This document shows, in pieces, positions 1 through 11,459 of a stretch of DNA of 64,000 nt. The DNA is from Noviherbaspirillum suwonense. Its GTDB lineage: Bacteria > Pseudomonadota > Gammaproteobacteria > Burkholderiales > Burkholderiaceae_D. The stretch lies in contig NZ_FXUL01000002.1 in assembly GCF_900182955.1 (NCBI RefSeq), forward strand, positions 62,001-126,000, read 5' to 3'. Within the stretch, counting starts at the first letter, position 1, and each line of letters opens with the position of its first letter. The position numbers were made by a program, and so were the translations under genes. Under the pieces are notes generated by a model that was not told the origin of the DNA, made no database searches, and saw only the letters and a list, made by a program, of their open reading frames with translations.

Positions 1-2
1 TC

Positions 3-371
3 CACGTCGGCGACTGGGTGATCATGAGCGGCTTCGCCGCGGTCCACCAGTTCTGCAAGATCGGCGAACACGCGTTCGTCGGCATGAACGCCAGCCTGTC
101 GCAGGACGTGCCGCCGTTCATCCTGGCCGCTGGCATCCCCATTGCCGCGCGCGGCCTCAACATCGAGGGCCTGAAGCGGCGCGGCTTCGCGGCCGATGAA
201 ATCGCGGCGCTGCGCAGCGCCTACAAGCTCATCTACAAGTCGGGACTGACGCTGGAAGAAGCCCGGACCGCGCTGGCGGAGCAGCAGGCCGGCCTGCAGG
301 GCAAGGCCGCCGCCCACCTGGTCAGCCTCCGCGACTTCCTGGACAACGCATCCCGTGGCATCGTCCGCTGA
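3..371 (+). CDS. lpxA: Acyl-ACP--UDP-N-acetylglucosamine O-acyltransferase, 3' part only
   Basis: This is the C-terminal 122 codons of LpxA, the cytoplasmic enzyme that puts the first hydroxyacyl chain on UDP-GlcNAc in lipid A synthesis. The 5' end lies outside the window, and the first full codon is at base 3. The visible part has the end of the left-handed beta-helix (GFAAVHQFCKIGEHAFVG, then QDVPPFILAAG). It is followed by the family's C-terminal alpha-helical region with NIEGLKRRGF and AYKLIYKSG, both highly typical of LpxA. Its stop overlaps the GTG start of lpxB by 17 bases, so the two are translated from one message. The identification is secure. Nothing can be said about its start or promoter. 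Confidence 0.96.
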   Translation, partial: HVGDWVIMSGFAAVHQFCKIGEHAFVGMNASLSQDVPPFILAAGIPIAARGLNIEGLKRRGFAADEIAALRSAYKLIYKSGLTLEEARTALAEQQAGLQGKAAAHLVSLRDFLDNASRGIVR

Positions 372-1524
372 GCTGGCGATCGCGCTGGTGGCCGGAGAAC
401 CGTCCGGCGACCTGCTCGCGGCGCGCCTGCTGTCGGGCCTGCGTCCGCTGCGTCCGCAGGCCCGCCTGCATGGCATCGGCGGCAAGCGCATGGCCGAGTA
501 CGGCTTCGTCAGCGACTGGCCGATGGAAAAACTGGCGGTGCGCGGCCTGTTCGAAGTGCTTGCGCACTACCGTGAAATCAAGGGCATACAGAATGCGCTG
601 TGCGCCCGGCTGCTGGAGGAAAGGCCCGCCGCCTTTATCGGCGTCGATGCGCCCGACTTCAATCTCGGTCTGGAAGCGCGGCTGAAAGAGGCCGGCATTC
701 CCACCATGCATTTCATCAGCCCGTCGATCTGGGCCTGGCGCCGCGGCCGCATCAAGAAAATTGCGCGCGCGGTGTCCCACATGCTGGTGGTGTTCCCGTT
801 CGAGGAAGCGATCTACCGCAGCGCCGGCATACCGGCGACCTATGTCGGCCACCCGCTGGCCGAAGTGATACCGATACAGCCGGACGTGGCGGCGGCCCGC
901 GCCGCGCTGGGACTGGAAGGAACGGCGGCAGTCGTCGCGATCCTGCCGGGCAGCCGGATGTCCGAGCTCAAGTACAACAGCGTCGCCTTTGTCGGCGCCG
1001 CGCGGCTGCTGGCCGCGCGGGAGCCCGGCATGCGATTCGTCGCGCCCATGGCCGGCGAGGGCCAGCGCCGTTACTTTGAAAGCCTGCTGGCCGATGCCGG
1101 CCTGTCCGACGTGCCGCTGCAGATCATCGACGGCCAGTCGCACACCGCGATGGCCGCCGCCGACGCGGTGCTGGTCGCGTCCGGCACCGCCACGCTGGAA
1201 GTGGCGCTGTTCAAGAAGCCGATGGTGATTGCCTATAAAATGCTGGCTGCTTCCTGGCAGCTGATGCGGCACATGGGCTACCAGCCGTGGGTGGGCCTGC
1301 CGAACATCCTGGCCCGCGAGTTCCTGGTGCCTGAACTGCTGCAGCATGCGGCGACGCCGGAAGCGATTGCCGACGCGCTGTGGCGGCAGCTGGAAGACGC
1401 CAGCGGGCGCCGCCGGCTGACCCAGCGTTTTACCGAGATGCATCATGCGCTGCTGCGGGACACCGCGCGCGTGAGCGCGCAGGCCGTACTCGACATGATC
1501 GCCGCCAGACAGGGACGTTTGTAA
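355..1524 (+). CDS. lpxB: Lipid-A-disaccharide synthase
   Basis: The 389-residue product is the usual length for LpxB, a peripheral inner-membrane GT-B glycosyltransferase. It joins UDP-2,3-diacylglucosamine and lipid X into the lipid A disaccharide. Near the N-terminus the [11 protein letters not shown] segment is the family hallmark, and [18 protein letters not shown] and VGHPLAE follow as expected. The C-terminal half has [10 protein letters not shown] and the ASGTATLE donor-site motif. The start is a GTG inside the end of lpxA. No ATG lies near this point, and the conserved [14 protein letters not shown] follows within a few residues. The stop shares a base with the rnhB start (TAATG), which indicates translational coupling. 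Confidence 0.97.
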   Translation: MASSAELAIALVAGEPSGDLLAARLLSGLRPLRPQARLHGIGGKRMAEYGFVSDWPMEKLAVRGLFEVLAHYREIKGIQNALCARLLEERPAAFIGVDAPDFNLGLEARLKEAGIPTMHFISPSIWAWRRGRIKKIARAVSHMLVVFPFEEAIYRSAGIPATYVGHPLAEVIPIQPDVAAARAALGLEGTAAVVAILPGSRMSELKYNSVAFVGAARLLAAREPGMRFVAPMAGEGQRRYFESLLADAGLSDVPLQIIDGQSHTAMAAADAVLVASGTATLEVALFKKPMVIAYKMLAASWQLMRHMGYQPWVGLPNILAREFLVPELLQHAATPEAIADALWRQLEDASGRRRLTQRFTEMHHALLRDTARVSAQAVLDMIAARQGRL

Positions 1525-2141
1525 TGAAGACCACAGGCAAAGTGACGCTCGCGCTGGATGACCATGCGGGAGAAATCATTTGCGGCGTCGACGAGGCGGG
1601 ACGCGGGCCGCTGGCCGGCCCGGTGTTCGCGGCCGCCGTCATCCTCGACCCTGCGCGGCCGATACCCGGCCTGCGCGACTCCAAGAAACTGAGCGCCGCC
1701 CGCCGCGACGCGCTGGCGGCGCTGATCCGGCGCGATGCGCTGGCCTGGTCGGTGTCGCAATGCTGCGAGTCCGAAATCGACGAACTCAACATCCTCCACG
1801 CGACCATGCTGGCGATGCGGCGGGCCATCGAGGGCCTGCGGCACCAGCCGACGCTGGCGCTGATCGATGGCAACCGCTGCCCGCCGGCGGCGGTGCGCTG
1901 CCTGTCCATCGTCGGCGGCGACGACCTGGTGGACGCGATTTCGGCTGCGTCCATCCTGGCCAAGACCGGGCGCGACGCGGTGCTCGTGGACCTGCACGCG
2001 ACCTATCCGCAATACGGCTTCGACCAGCACAAGGGCTATCCGACCGCGCTGCACCTGGAACGGCTGCAGCAGCACGGCGTCTCGCCGGTGCATCGCCGTT
2101 CTTATGCGCCGGTGCGGGCGCTGCTGGACCGCGCGCCATGA
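1524..2141 (+). CDS. rnhB: Ribonuclease HII
   Basis: This 205-residue cytoplasmic nuclease removes RNA from RNA-DNA hybrids, including single ribonucleotides embedded in DNA. The N-terminal [15 protein letters not shown] motif carries the first catalytic Asp-Glu pair. [12 protein letters not shown], the LIDGN segment and the [15 protein letters not shown] segment follow in family order, and [11 protein letters not shown] closes the active site. I chose the ATG at 1524, which overlaps the lpxB stop. The open frame extends further upstream, but that part lies inside lpxB and has no family resemblance. The stop overlaps the next gene's start (ATGA). The lpxA-lpxB-rnhB order is common in Proteobacteria. 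Confidence 0.96.
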   Translation: MKTTGKVTLALDDHAGEIICGVDEAGRGPLAGPVFAAAVILDPARPIPGLRDSKKLSAARRDALAALIRRDALAWSVSQCCESEIDELNILHATMLAMRRAIEGLRHQPTLALIDGNRCPPAAVRCLSIVGGDDLVDAISAASILAKTGRDAVLVDLHATYPQYGFDQHKGYPTALHLERLQQHGVSPVHRRSYAPVRALLDRAP

Positions 2142-2968
2142 GCCTCAAGGCGATTTCTTCGCGCGACAATCCGCTGTACAAGGAGCTGAAGCACCTGGCG
2201 ACGAGTTCGCAGGCGCGGCGCCGGGCGCAGCGAACGCTGCTCGACGGCGTGCACCTGTGCAGCGCCTACCTGTCCCAGCGCGGCTTGCCGCCGTTGTGCG
2301 TGGTCGGCGAAAGCGCGCAGGCCAATCCCGAAGTCGCGGCGGTGCTGGAGCGCTGCGCCGCGACGCAGCGCATCGTCATGCCGGACGCGCTGTTTCATGC
2401 GCTGAGCCAGGTCGAGCATGGCATCGACCTGCTGTTCGTGATCGACACGCCGCAGGTGCAGGCCGCGGGCAGGTTGGAGACAAGCGCGGTGCTGCTCGAC
2501 AACCTGCAGGATCCGGGTAATGTCGGCTCCATATTGCGCAGCGCGGCTGCCGCCGGCGTCGCGGCGGTGTATTGCAGTCCCGGCACCGCATTCGCCTGGT
2601 CGCCCAAGGTGCTGCGAGCCGGGATGGGCGCGCATTTCGGGCTGGAGATCCACGAGCAGGCCGACCTGGCGGCGCTCATCGCTTCGGCCAGCATCCCGGT
2701 GCTGGCGACCAGCTCCCATGCCGATGCGAGCCTGTACGACGTCGACCTGCGCCAGCCGGTGGCCTGGCTGTTCGGGCATGAAGGGCAGGGCGTCTCGGCC
2801 GACCTGCTGGCGCTTGCGACCCAGCGGCTGGCGATTCCGCACCTGGGCGAGATGGAGTCGCTGAACGTCGCCGCCAGCGCGGCGGTCTGCCTGTTCGAGC
2901 AGGTGCGGCAGCGGACGGCGGATGCGGCCGCGGTCGCGCGGGCATCGGCGCAAGGCCGCCCGCGCTGA
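2138..2968 (+). CDS. TrmH/SpoU-family RNA 2'-O-methyltransferase
   Basis: The 276-residue product is a SPOUT-class methyltransferase that uses S-adenosylmethionine to methylate ribose 2'-OH groups in rRNA or tRNA. An N-terminal substrate-binding domain (about residues 1-105) begins with [15 protein letters not shown]. It precedes the catalytic trefoil-knot domain with its three motifs: [18 protein letters not shown], then [10 protein letters not shown], then [19 protein letters not shown]. The ATG overlaps the rnhB stop by four bases, so this gene ends a four-gene coupled string. The exact RNA target cannot be read from the sequence. An RlmB-like or generic SpoU enzyme is equally possible, so no symbol is given. 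Confidence 0.92.
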   Translation: MSLKAISSRDNPLYKELKHLATSSQARRRAQRTLLDGVHLCSAYLSQRGLPPLCVVGESAQANPEVAAVLERCAATQRIVMPDALFHALSQVEHGIDLLFVIDTPQVQAAGRLETSAVLLDNLQDPGNVGSILRSAAAAGVAAVYCSPGTAFAWSPKVLRAGMGAHFGLEIHEQADLAALIASASIPVLATSSHADASLYDVDLRQPVAWLFGHEGQGVSADLLALATQRLAIPHLGEMESLNVAASAAVCLFEQVRQRTADAAAVARASAQGRPR

Positions 2969-3130
2969 ACGACGGTGCGGCGGCTGGTGGATCCGGTTGC
3001 CGCCGGTGATACCGCTGGCTGAATGCGCTACGGAAGACGCCTGACGATTAATCTCAAAGCGCGCCTCATACCAATCCCAAGACATAAGGTACCGGATGGG
3101 ATTGAGGGTGACGATTTCCCAGCGTGGCTT

Positions 3131-3230
3131 GTAGGGTGTAATAAGCAAAGCGCATTACACCAATGGCCAATCAACGACCTTCCCCTGTTCATGACGAATG
3201 GTGTAATGCGCTCCGCTTATTACACCCTAC
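3131..3230. repeat. Palindromic intergenic repeat (MITE/REP-like), copy 1
   Basis: Two 32-base arms form a near-perfect inverted repeat: 3131-3162 begins GTAGGGTGTAATAAGC, and 3199-3230 ends GCTTATTACACCCTAC. They are separated by 36 bases of unrelated sequence. A diverged second copy sits at 21000-21112. The element lies between the convergent ends of the TrmH-like gene and the serine hydrolase gene. It has no coding capacity. Its form fits a small non-autonomous transposable element or a REP-type palindrome, and in RNA it would form a long hairpin on either strand. Confidence 0.8.
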
Positions 3231-3255
3231 GGTTTTTCATTGCGCCTTTTGACGC

Positions 3256-4824
3256 TCAGCCATCCGCGCGCACGAAGTCGCCTTCCCCGTTCTGGTCCAG
3301 GTATTCAATGCGAACCCGCGCCGCACGGCCGCCACCGTCGGCCCCTGCGTCGAAAATGATCCCGCTGGTTTCAACCGCGTTTTCGCCGGCGGGCTGGAAC
3401 ACGAAGCGGTCGCCGCTCCAGTGGCGCATCGGATAGGCGACCCGTTGCGGGCCCAGCAGCAGCGCCAGGCCGCCGCCATTACCCTGCACCCGGATTTCGC
3501 CGTAATAAGGCTGGGTGTAGCGGCCGGTGTAGGCACTGGCCGCACGGGCCGGAAACGGCTGGGCAGGCGGCACGCTGTAGTCGGTCGGGCCCTTGAATTC
3601 CGCTGCCATCGCGGCCCGCACGCCATTGCTGAAGAGCGTGAACCAGTCCTTCGAGACCCTGCCATCCAGCGCGTTTTCCATGAAAGTGGTCGCGACTGCT
3701 TCCGGCAGGCCCACCGGTGCGCCATTCGTCAGCACCACGATGCCGAGCTGCTGGTCGGGCGCCAGCTGGACGCAGGTCGATGCGCCCAGTGCAAAGGCGC
3801 CGGAGTGGCTGTTGCGCCGGCGTCCCTGCGCGTCCTGGTTGGAAATCCAGCCAAGCCCGTAATACTCGGCCCGGCCGCTGGGCGAGTCGGCAGCCGACGC
3901 CGTCTCGATCTGTTCAGTCCTGGTTTCCGCAAGTGCCGCGGCCGGCAGCAGGAGCTGTCCATCGAGCACGCCCTGGTTCAGGTGCAGCTGCAGCCAGCGG
4001 GCCAGGTCGGCGACGCTGGCGCTGGCGCCGCCTGCCGGCGACTGCGCGTCCGCGTTGCGTTCATAACGGGCGGCAAAGCGGCCGTTTACCTCGACGTGGA
4101 GCGCCGCGCGGTTTTCCCGTGCGAGGAAGTCGGCATGCCGGTAGCTTGCGGTGCGCATGCCGGCGGCTTCGAACAGGTAGCGGCCGGCCAGGTCTTCCCA
4201 GGACGCGCCGGCGGCAGCGGAGGCGGCGAAGGCGGCGGCGCTCAGGCCGAAATTGGTATAGGCGTACTGCCTGCGGAAGCGGCCGTCGATGGGGAGGTAC
4301 CTGAGCCGTCGCACAATTTCGCTGCGTTCATAGCCGATATCTTCGAGCAGGTCGCCGGCATGGCCAGCGAGGCCGGAGCGGTGGCAGAACAGGTCGCGCA
4401 GCGTGAGCAGGCGGGTGGCGTCGGGATCGCTTAGCCGGAATGTGCGGTCGTGGCGGCTGATCGCATCATCCCAGTGAATGAGGCCGCGGCCGGCAAGCGC
4501 GGCCATCACGGTCGAGGCGATCGGCTTGGAGACCGACGCCAGCTGGAACACCGTGTCGCTGTCGACCGCTTCGCGCCGGCCGGCCTTGCGGATGCCATAG
4601 CCCTTCAGGTGCAGCACCTGGTCGCGATAAACGACGGCGATGGCCATGCCGGGCACGCCCGAGCTGGCCATTGACTTGGCGGCGTAGGCGTTGAGCTTGC
4701 CTACCGCTGCCTGCAGCTGGGATTCGTTCAGGGAAGACTGGTTGTAGCGGCCGCCGCAGGAAAACAGCAGCATGCCGGGCGCTGCCAGCAGCATGCGCCG
4801 GCGGGTGGATGAAAAAGATTGCAT
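3256..4824 (-). CDS. Serine hydrolase (class C beta-lactamase family), probable lipoprotein
   Basis: The 522-residue product belongs to the penicillin-binding-protein-like serine hydrolase family. The SVSK tetrad (about residues 97-100) carries the nucleophilic Ser and the general base Lys, and YTN (about 189-191) is the second motif. The N-terminus has arginines, a hydrophobic stretch and LLFSC, a plausible lipobox that would anchor the protein in the envelope. After the catalytic domain (to about 370) comes a further beta-rich C-terminal domain, as in esterase EstB or peptidase relatives. I chose the start at 4824, because GGAG lies seven bases upstream, over an ATG ten codons earlier without a ribosome site. 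The substrate is unknown: it could be an esterase, a D-aminopeptidase or a weak beta-lactamase. Confidence 0.85.
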   Translation of the reverse strand: MQSFSSTRRRMLLAAPGMLLFSCGGRYNQSSLNESQLQAAVGKLNAYAAKSMASSGVPGMAIAVVYRDQVLHLKGYGIRKAGRREAVDSDTVFQLASVSKPIASTVMAALAGRGLIHWDDAISRHDRTFRLSDPDATRLLTLRDLFCHRSGLAGHAGDLLEDIGYERSEIVRRLRYLPIDGRFRRQYAYTNFGLSAAAFAASAAAGASWEDLAGRYLFEAAGMRTASYRHADFLARENRAALHVEVNGRFAARYERNADAQSPAGGASASVADLARWLQLHLNQGVLDGQLLLPAAALAETRTEQIETASAADSPSGRAEYYGLGWISNQDAQGRRRNSHSGAFALGASTCVQLAPDQQLGIVVLTNGAPVGLPEAVATTFMENALDGRVSKDWFTLFSNGVRAAMAAEFKGPTDYSVPPAQPFPARAASAYTGRYTQPYYGEIRVQGNGGGLALLLGPQRVAYPMRHWSGDRFVFQPAGENAVETSGIIFDAGADGGGRAARVRIEYLDQNGEGDFVRADG

Positions 4825-4924
4825 GGTGATGCTCCAGGCCTGGACTTTCGTCATTCGAAAGGGACGTCGACGAAAGAAACGTCAAGGCTGGGTGGAGCAA
4901 ATCGCCAGCTTGTTCCAGCGTGGG

Positions 4925-5305
4925 TCAGGGCAGGTCGGGGCCGCGGTCATGCGGCGCCGGCACGGGCGGCGAGGGTGGCGGCGCCGGCGCCGAGTAGATC
5001 AGGCCGGGGGAGACATAGCGCTGGTTCGGCCGGAGGCTGATGCCCGGGCCGCCGCCGCTGGCGTAGTCGAACTCGTAGGTTTCGCCGTCGATCACCGCGT
5101 AGCGGAAGATCGTGGTCCCGCCGTAGCTGCCGATCGGGTCGTACAGCCGCTCGGGGCGCGCCGCGCCCGGCTTTCGGCTCGCGCCGGCCTTGCTGGGCGC
5201 CGCCCGGTCGATCTCCGACTCGAAATTGCCCAGCGTATCTTTCAATACCCACAGGAAAAAAATCAGGCCAGCCCACAGCACCAGTTCAATCAACACGATG
5301 TCCAT
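4925..5305 (-). CDS. Small membrane-anchored protein of unknown function
   Basis: I do not recognise the family of this 126-residue protein. From the ATG at 5305 it begins with a strongly hydrophobic helix (IVLIELVLWAGLIFFLWVL). A charged linker follows, then a segment rich in Gly, Tyr and Asp (RLYDPIGSYGGTTIFRYAVIDGETYEFDY), and a proline-rich tail. A single-pass inner-membrane protein with a small soluble domain facing one side is likely. An in-frame start 25 codons upstream is possible but would put a charged segment before the helix. It lies alone between the serine hydrolase and ppsR genes, all three on the minus strand. Protein-like composition and a well-placed membrane helix argue it is real. 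Confidence 0.6.
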   Translation of the reverse strand: MDIVLIELVLWAGLIFFLWVLKDTLGNFESEIDRAAPSKAGASRKPGAARPERLYDPIGSYGGTTIFRYAVIDGETYEFDYASGGGPGISLRPNQRYVSPGLIYSAPAPPPSPPVPAPHDRGPDLP

Positions 5306-5398
5306 ACCGCCTCCAGACGTCGACTTCCATGGTAGAGGAAATCCGCGCCGGGAAATTGCGCGAGCGCGCATGGCGTGCAAACTGGCTGGAACGAGCGG

Positions 5399-6247
5399 TC
5401 AGTAGGCGCGTTTATCCAGGCGGATTTCCTGCAGGATCATGGTCGCGATCTCCTCGATCGATTTGACGGTGGACGACATCCAGCGTATTCCCTCGCGCCG
5501 CATCATCGATTCCGCCTCGTTGACTTCGTAGCGGCAGTTTTCGAGCGCCGCGTACTTGCTGCCCGGGCGACGCTCGTTGCGCACCTCGGCCAGCCGTTCC
5601 GGCGTGATCGACAGGCCGAAAATCTTGTTCCTGAACTGGGTCAGGTTGCCCGGCAGCTTGCCGCGCTGGAAATCTTCCGGAATCAGCGGGTAATTCGCCG
5701 CCTTGATGCCGTACTGCATCGCCAGGTACAGGCTGGTCGGCGTCTTGCCGGAGCGCGACACGCCCACCAGGATCACGTCGGCCAGCGCCAGGTTCTTGTC
5801 GGACTGGCCGTCGTCGTGTGCCAGCGAGAAATTGATCGCCTCGATCCGGTTCTTGTATTCGTCGGAGTCGGCGATATTGTGGCTGCGGCCGATGGTATGG
5901 CTGGACTTGATGCCCAGTTCCTGCTCCAGCGGTTCGACGAAGGTGTGGATCAGGTCCATGTGCATGCCGCTGGAGCGCCGCACCACGGCCGACAGGTCGG
6001 CCTTGACCAGCGTCGAGAAGACAATGGGCCGCTTGCCGTCGGCGACGCAGGACTCGTTAATCCGGCGCACCGCGTCATACGCCTTTTCCAGGGTGTCGAT
6101 GAATGGGAGCCGGATCTGGCGGAAGCGCAGCTCGAACTGGGTCAGCACCGAGTGCCCGAATGTCTCGGCCGTGATGCCGGTGCCGTCGGAGACGAAGAAG
6201 ACCGTGCGTTCGGCTGCCGGAAGGTGGGGAGAGACGATGTCGCGCAT
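5399..6247 (-). CDS. ppsR: Phosphoenolpyruvate synthase regulatory protein (kinase/pyrophosphorylase)
   Basis: The 282-residue product is a DUF299 bifunctional enzyme. It inactivates PEP synthase by ADP-dependent phosphorylation of a threonine and reactivates it by phosphate-dependent dephosphorylation. [16 protein letters not shown] at residues 14-29 and the P-loop-like [10 protein letters not shown] at 161-170 are diagnostic. The start chosen gives the family length; the open frame runs 68 codons further upstream through the intergenic region without resemblance. The gene is divergent from ppsA across 163 bases, the standard arrangement for this enzyme-regulator pair. Confidence 0.95.
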   Translation of the reverse strand: MRDIVSPHLPAAERTVFFVSDGTGITAETFGHSVLTQFELRFRQIRLPFIDTLEKAYDAVRRINESCVADGKRPIVFSTLVKADLSAVVRRSSGMHMDLIHTFVEPLEQELGIKSSHTIGRSHNIADSDEYKNRIEAINFSLAHDDGQSDKNLALADVILVGVSRSGKTPTSLYLAMQYGIKAANYPLIPEDFQRGKLPGNLTQFRNKIFGLSITPERLAEVRNERRPGSKYAALENCRYEVNEAESMMRREGIRWMSSTVKSIEEIATMILQEIRLDKRAY

Positions 6248-6410
6248 GGGAAGTTTGATTGGAATGGTGAATTGTCGATAGGGCAAGGCAAAAATTAAAA
6301 TGCACCTGTAAAATGCGGCGGATGAATACCGGCCGCATCTGCAGAAGAATACCAAAAACCCCACGATGCGACGGCGCACGCCCCGATTTCCCATCAAACC
6401 AGAGGTTGTC

Positions 6411-8840
<2,430 letters not shown>

Positions 8841-9054
8841 TCCGGGCCTGGGCCTGGATTGATCCAAAGTTGTCCGTTAATCGGTCAAATAAACCACAGG
8901 GCGCATGAAATATATTGCTTTTCATAAACCCCGTGGTTAGACTAGCCAGCAGTTGGACCGGATAACAACCAACAAAAAAGTTTCACGTTGTTTTCTCATG
9001 CCCCTGCAACCATATGGTTCGCGGGGGCTTCTTATATCTGCAGGGGGAGAGAAG

Positions 9055-9480
9055 ATGACAAGCTGGATGCTGTGGCTGGCGCTTGCCGGCGCATTGACCA
9101 TACTGGAACTCTTTTCCGGCACGTTCTACCTTCTGATGATCGCGCTGGGCATGCTGGCCGGCGCGCTGGTCGCCTTCGCCGGCGCCGCCGAGACCGTGCA
9201 GCTGCTTACTGCCGCGGCAGTCGGCGCCGCGGCGACCGCGCTGCTCAGGCGCAGCCGCCCGCGGCGCGCCGATGCGGCCAACGATCCCAACATCAACCTC
9301 GACATCGGCCAGACGCTGCATGTGCCGCACTGGCATGCCGGGCGCGACACGGCGCGCGTGATGTACCGGGGTGCAATGTGGGACGTGGACCTGGCGCCGG
9401 GCGCGGTCGCCAGGCCCGGGGAGTTCGTCATCCGCGAGATCCGCGGCAGCCGTTTAATCGTCAGCAACCAACCGGAATAA
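9055..9480 (+). CDS. NfeD-family membrane protein
   Basis: The 141-residue product starts with three closely packed hydrophobic helices (about residues 4-62). A soluble OB-fold-like C-terminal domain of about 75 residues follows (ARVMYRGAMWDVDLA and RLIVSNQPE). This is the layout of the short NfeD class, which partners stomatin-like SPFH proteins in membrane microdomains. The start at 9055 has a good ribosome site (GGGGGAGAG); the open frame extends 34 codons upstream, but without membrane or family character. Only nine bases separate it from the SPFH gene, so the two form an operon, as is usual for NfeD. Confidence 0.88.
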   Translation: MTSWMLWLALAGALTILELFSGTFYLLMIALGMLAGALVAFAGAAETVQLLTAAAVGAAATALLRRSRPRRADAANDPNINLDIGQTLHVPHWHAGRDTARVMYRGAMWDVDLAPGAVARPGEFVIREIRGSRLIVSNQPE

Positions 9481-9489
9481 GGGCGCACC

Positions 9490-10425
9490 ATGCAACTCAC
9501 TCTTGGCAGTCTGACCCTCGTTTTCTTCATCCTGGCCGTCGTGTTCGTGATCAAGACCATCAAGGTCGTGCCGCAGCAGCATGCGTGGGTGGTGGAAAGG
9601 CTGGGCAAGTACCATGCGATCCTCGGACCGGGCCTCAATATCGTGGTGCCGTTCATCGACCGGGTCGCGTACAAGCACATCCTGAAGGAAATCCCGCTGG
9701 ATGTGCCGCCGCAGGTCTGCATCACGCGCGACAACACGCAGCTGCAGGTCGACGGCATCCTGTATTTCCAGGTCACCGACCCGATGCGCGCGTCCTACGG
9801 CTCATCGAACTACGTGGCCGCGATCACCCAGCTTGCGCAGACCACGCTGCGCTCGGTGATCGGCAAGATGGAGCTAGACAAGACGTTCGAGGAGCGTGAC
9901 CACATCAACACCTCCATCGTCAATGCGATCGATGAATCGGCGGCGAACTGGGGCGTGAAGGTGCTGCGCTACGAGATCAAGGACCTGACGCCGCCCAAGG
10001 AAATCCTGCATGCGATGCAGGCGCAGATTACCGCCGAGCGCGAGAAGCGGGCGCTGATCGCCGCGTCCGAAGGCCGCAAACAGGAGCAGATCAATATCGC
10101 CACCGGCGAACGCGAGGCGTCGATCGCCCGCTCCGAAGGCGAGAAGCAGGCCGCGATCAACCGCGCGCAGGGCGAGGCGGCGGCCATCATCGCCATCGCG
10201 ACGGCGACCGCCGAAGCCTTGCGCCAGACCGGCGCGGCGATCCGCGAGCCGGGCGGCCTGGACGCGGTCAACCTGAAGGTCGCCGAGCGCTATGTCGAGG
10301 CATTCTCCAAGCTGGCCAAGACCAACAACTCGCTGATCGTGCCGGGCGACGTCGGCAACCTCGGCGGCATGATCGCCAGCGCAATGCAGATCGTGAAGTC
10401 GCAGTCCCGGACGCCGGCGCCGTAG
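9490..10425 (+). CDS. Stomatin/SPFH-domain membrane protein (QmcA/paraslipin type)
   Basis: The 311-residue product has one N-terminal membrane helix (about residues 6-22). An SPFH domain follows (VVPQQHAWVVERLGKYH, then PGLNIVVPFIDRV, then ITRDNTQLQVDGILYFQV). Next is an alpha-helical coiled-coil region rich in Ala, Glu and Arg (about 170-245), typical of oligomerising stomatins. Such proteins form large ring or cage assemblies in the inner membrane, scaffold microdomains and modulate membrane proteases. The NfeD-like gene immediately upstream is its usual partner. The specific client is unknown. Confidence 0.93.
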   Translation: MQLTLGSLTLVFFILAVVFVIKTIKVVPQQHAWVVERLGKYHAILGPGLNIVVPFIDRVAYKHILKEIPLDVPPQVCITRDNTQLQVDGILYFQVTDPMRASYGSSNYVAAITQLAQTTLRSVIGKMELDKTFEERDHINTSIVNAIDESAANWGVKVLRYEIKDLTPPKEILHAMQAQITAEREKRALIAASEGRKQEQINIATGEREASIARSEGEKQAAINRAQGEAAAIIAIATATAEALRQTGAAIREPGGLDAVNLKVAERYVEAFSKLAKTNNSLIVPGDVGNLGGMIASAMQIVKSQSRTPAP

Positions 10426-10557
10426 CATGCGCATGGCGCGTTGGGCCGGCCCTGGCCTGACGCAGCGCCTCGCCGCCGCGCATCCGTCCGCGTTGGAACG
10501 GCTGCCGCCCGCCGCGCCAGGCGGGATGCCCGGCGGCGCTACGGGCCGGGCGCCTGT

Positions 10558-11124
10558 TTAACGCGGCGCGCCCAGCCCGCCGCAGCTCGCGCTGATCCAG
10601 CGGCCGCTGGTCTGCGCCTTTTCATTGACCGGGTTGCCCTGCACGGTGCCGTTGAAAGTGGTGGTGCCGCTGAAGCGCTCGGCGCTCTCTAGCATGCCTT
10701 CCGCGCGCCCGTTGCCGCGCACCTGGCCGCCGCTGCAGCTAATGTCCATCGAGTAGCGGGCGCCGTTGCGCGTCGCGTTGCGGGTTGTGCAGCCCGACTG
10801 CTGCTGGTACAGGTCGGGCATGGTGTTCTGCGCGGCCATCTCGGGCGTGATGCAGATCCGCGAACTGGCTGCGCCGTTTTCGATGCGGGGCATGTCGAAG
10901 CCGTGCTGCCGCGCCAGGCCGCGCAGCCTTTCCATCTGGTCGGCCGGTATTTGCGGCGCCAGCGCCAGCAGGTCGTTGGTGGCGCTGATTTCCCACAGCC
11001 CGGCGCGCGGCGCGACGTCGGCTGCGACAGCCGGGGACAGGTTGGCAATGAGTGCGGCGCTGAGGATCAAGGTCGTGAAACGTAACAATGCAAACTCCTG
11101 GTGATCGTTGCGCATGGCGGACAT
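10558..11124 (-). CDS. DUF3617-family secreted protein
   Basis: The 188-residue product has a cleavable-looking signal peptide (a hydrophobic stretch ending SPAVAADVAP). The mature part begins with RAGLWEISA and contains ICITPEMAAQ and several cysteines (ICI, SGCT, DISCSGG, SASCGG). That combination fits the DUF3617 family of small periplasmic proteins of unknown function. An alternative ATG three codons in (MRNDHQ) would serve equally well. It is convergent with the SPFH gene and divergent from the efflux operon. No enzymatic motif is visible. Confidence 0.8.
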   Translation of the reverse strand: MSAMRNDHQEFALLRFTTLILSAALIANLSPAVAADVAPRAGLWEISATNDLLALAPQIPADQMERLRGLARQHGFDMPRIENGAASSRICITPEMAAQNTMPDLYQQQSGCTTRNATRNGARYSMDISCSGGQVRGNGRAEGMLESAERFSGTTTFNGTVQGNPVNEKAQTSGRWISASCGGLGAPR

Positions 11125-11459
11125 GCGTTCATCGGTTTATCGGCTGCAGGCGGGCGATCCGGCTGTGCCCGCGGTCGCGCCGCATCGGCCGGGAATGGCG
11201 GGATTATCCCTGTTCCCAACGCTTCGCCGCTTGCGAATTTCCCGCGGCTTCGGCACGGTGTGAGAGGGCGTATCGCCGGGCCCGGTTCGCGATTCGGCAT
11301 GCGGGTTTGCGCGCATCGTACATGGTTGCTGGTTTAGAACTGTTGATACAAACAGGACACAAGCCCATGCTAGTATTTACGCCGCTCATAGTCCGGCCGC
11401 ACCAGGATGGAAGACTCGAATTTCGTTGTACAGGCGCATGCCGCAAACAAGGATAGTTA
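11125..11459. other. Intergenic region upstream of the efflux operon
   Basis: This 335-base gap separates the divergent DUF3617 gene and the RND operon and must hold both promoters. A TAGTAT (11371-11376) could be a -10 box, but I find no -35 hexamer at acceptable spacing. I see no convincing operator palindrome, RNA gene or open frame of protein-like composition. Confidence 0.4.

Noticed and set aside
11343..11376. TTGATA and TAGTAT as the efflux operon promoter
   Set aside because: The spacer is 22 bases, outside the usual range.
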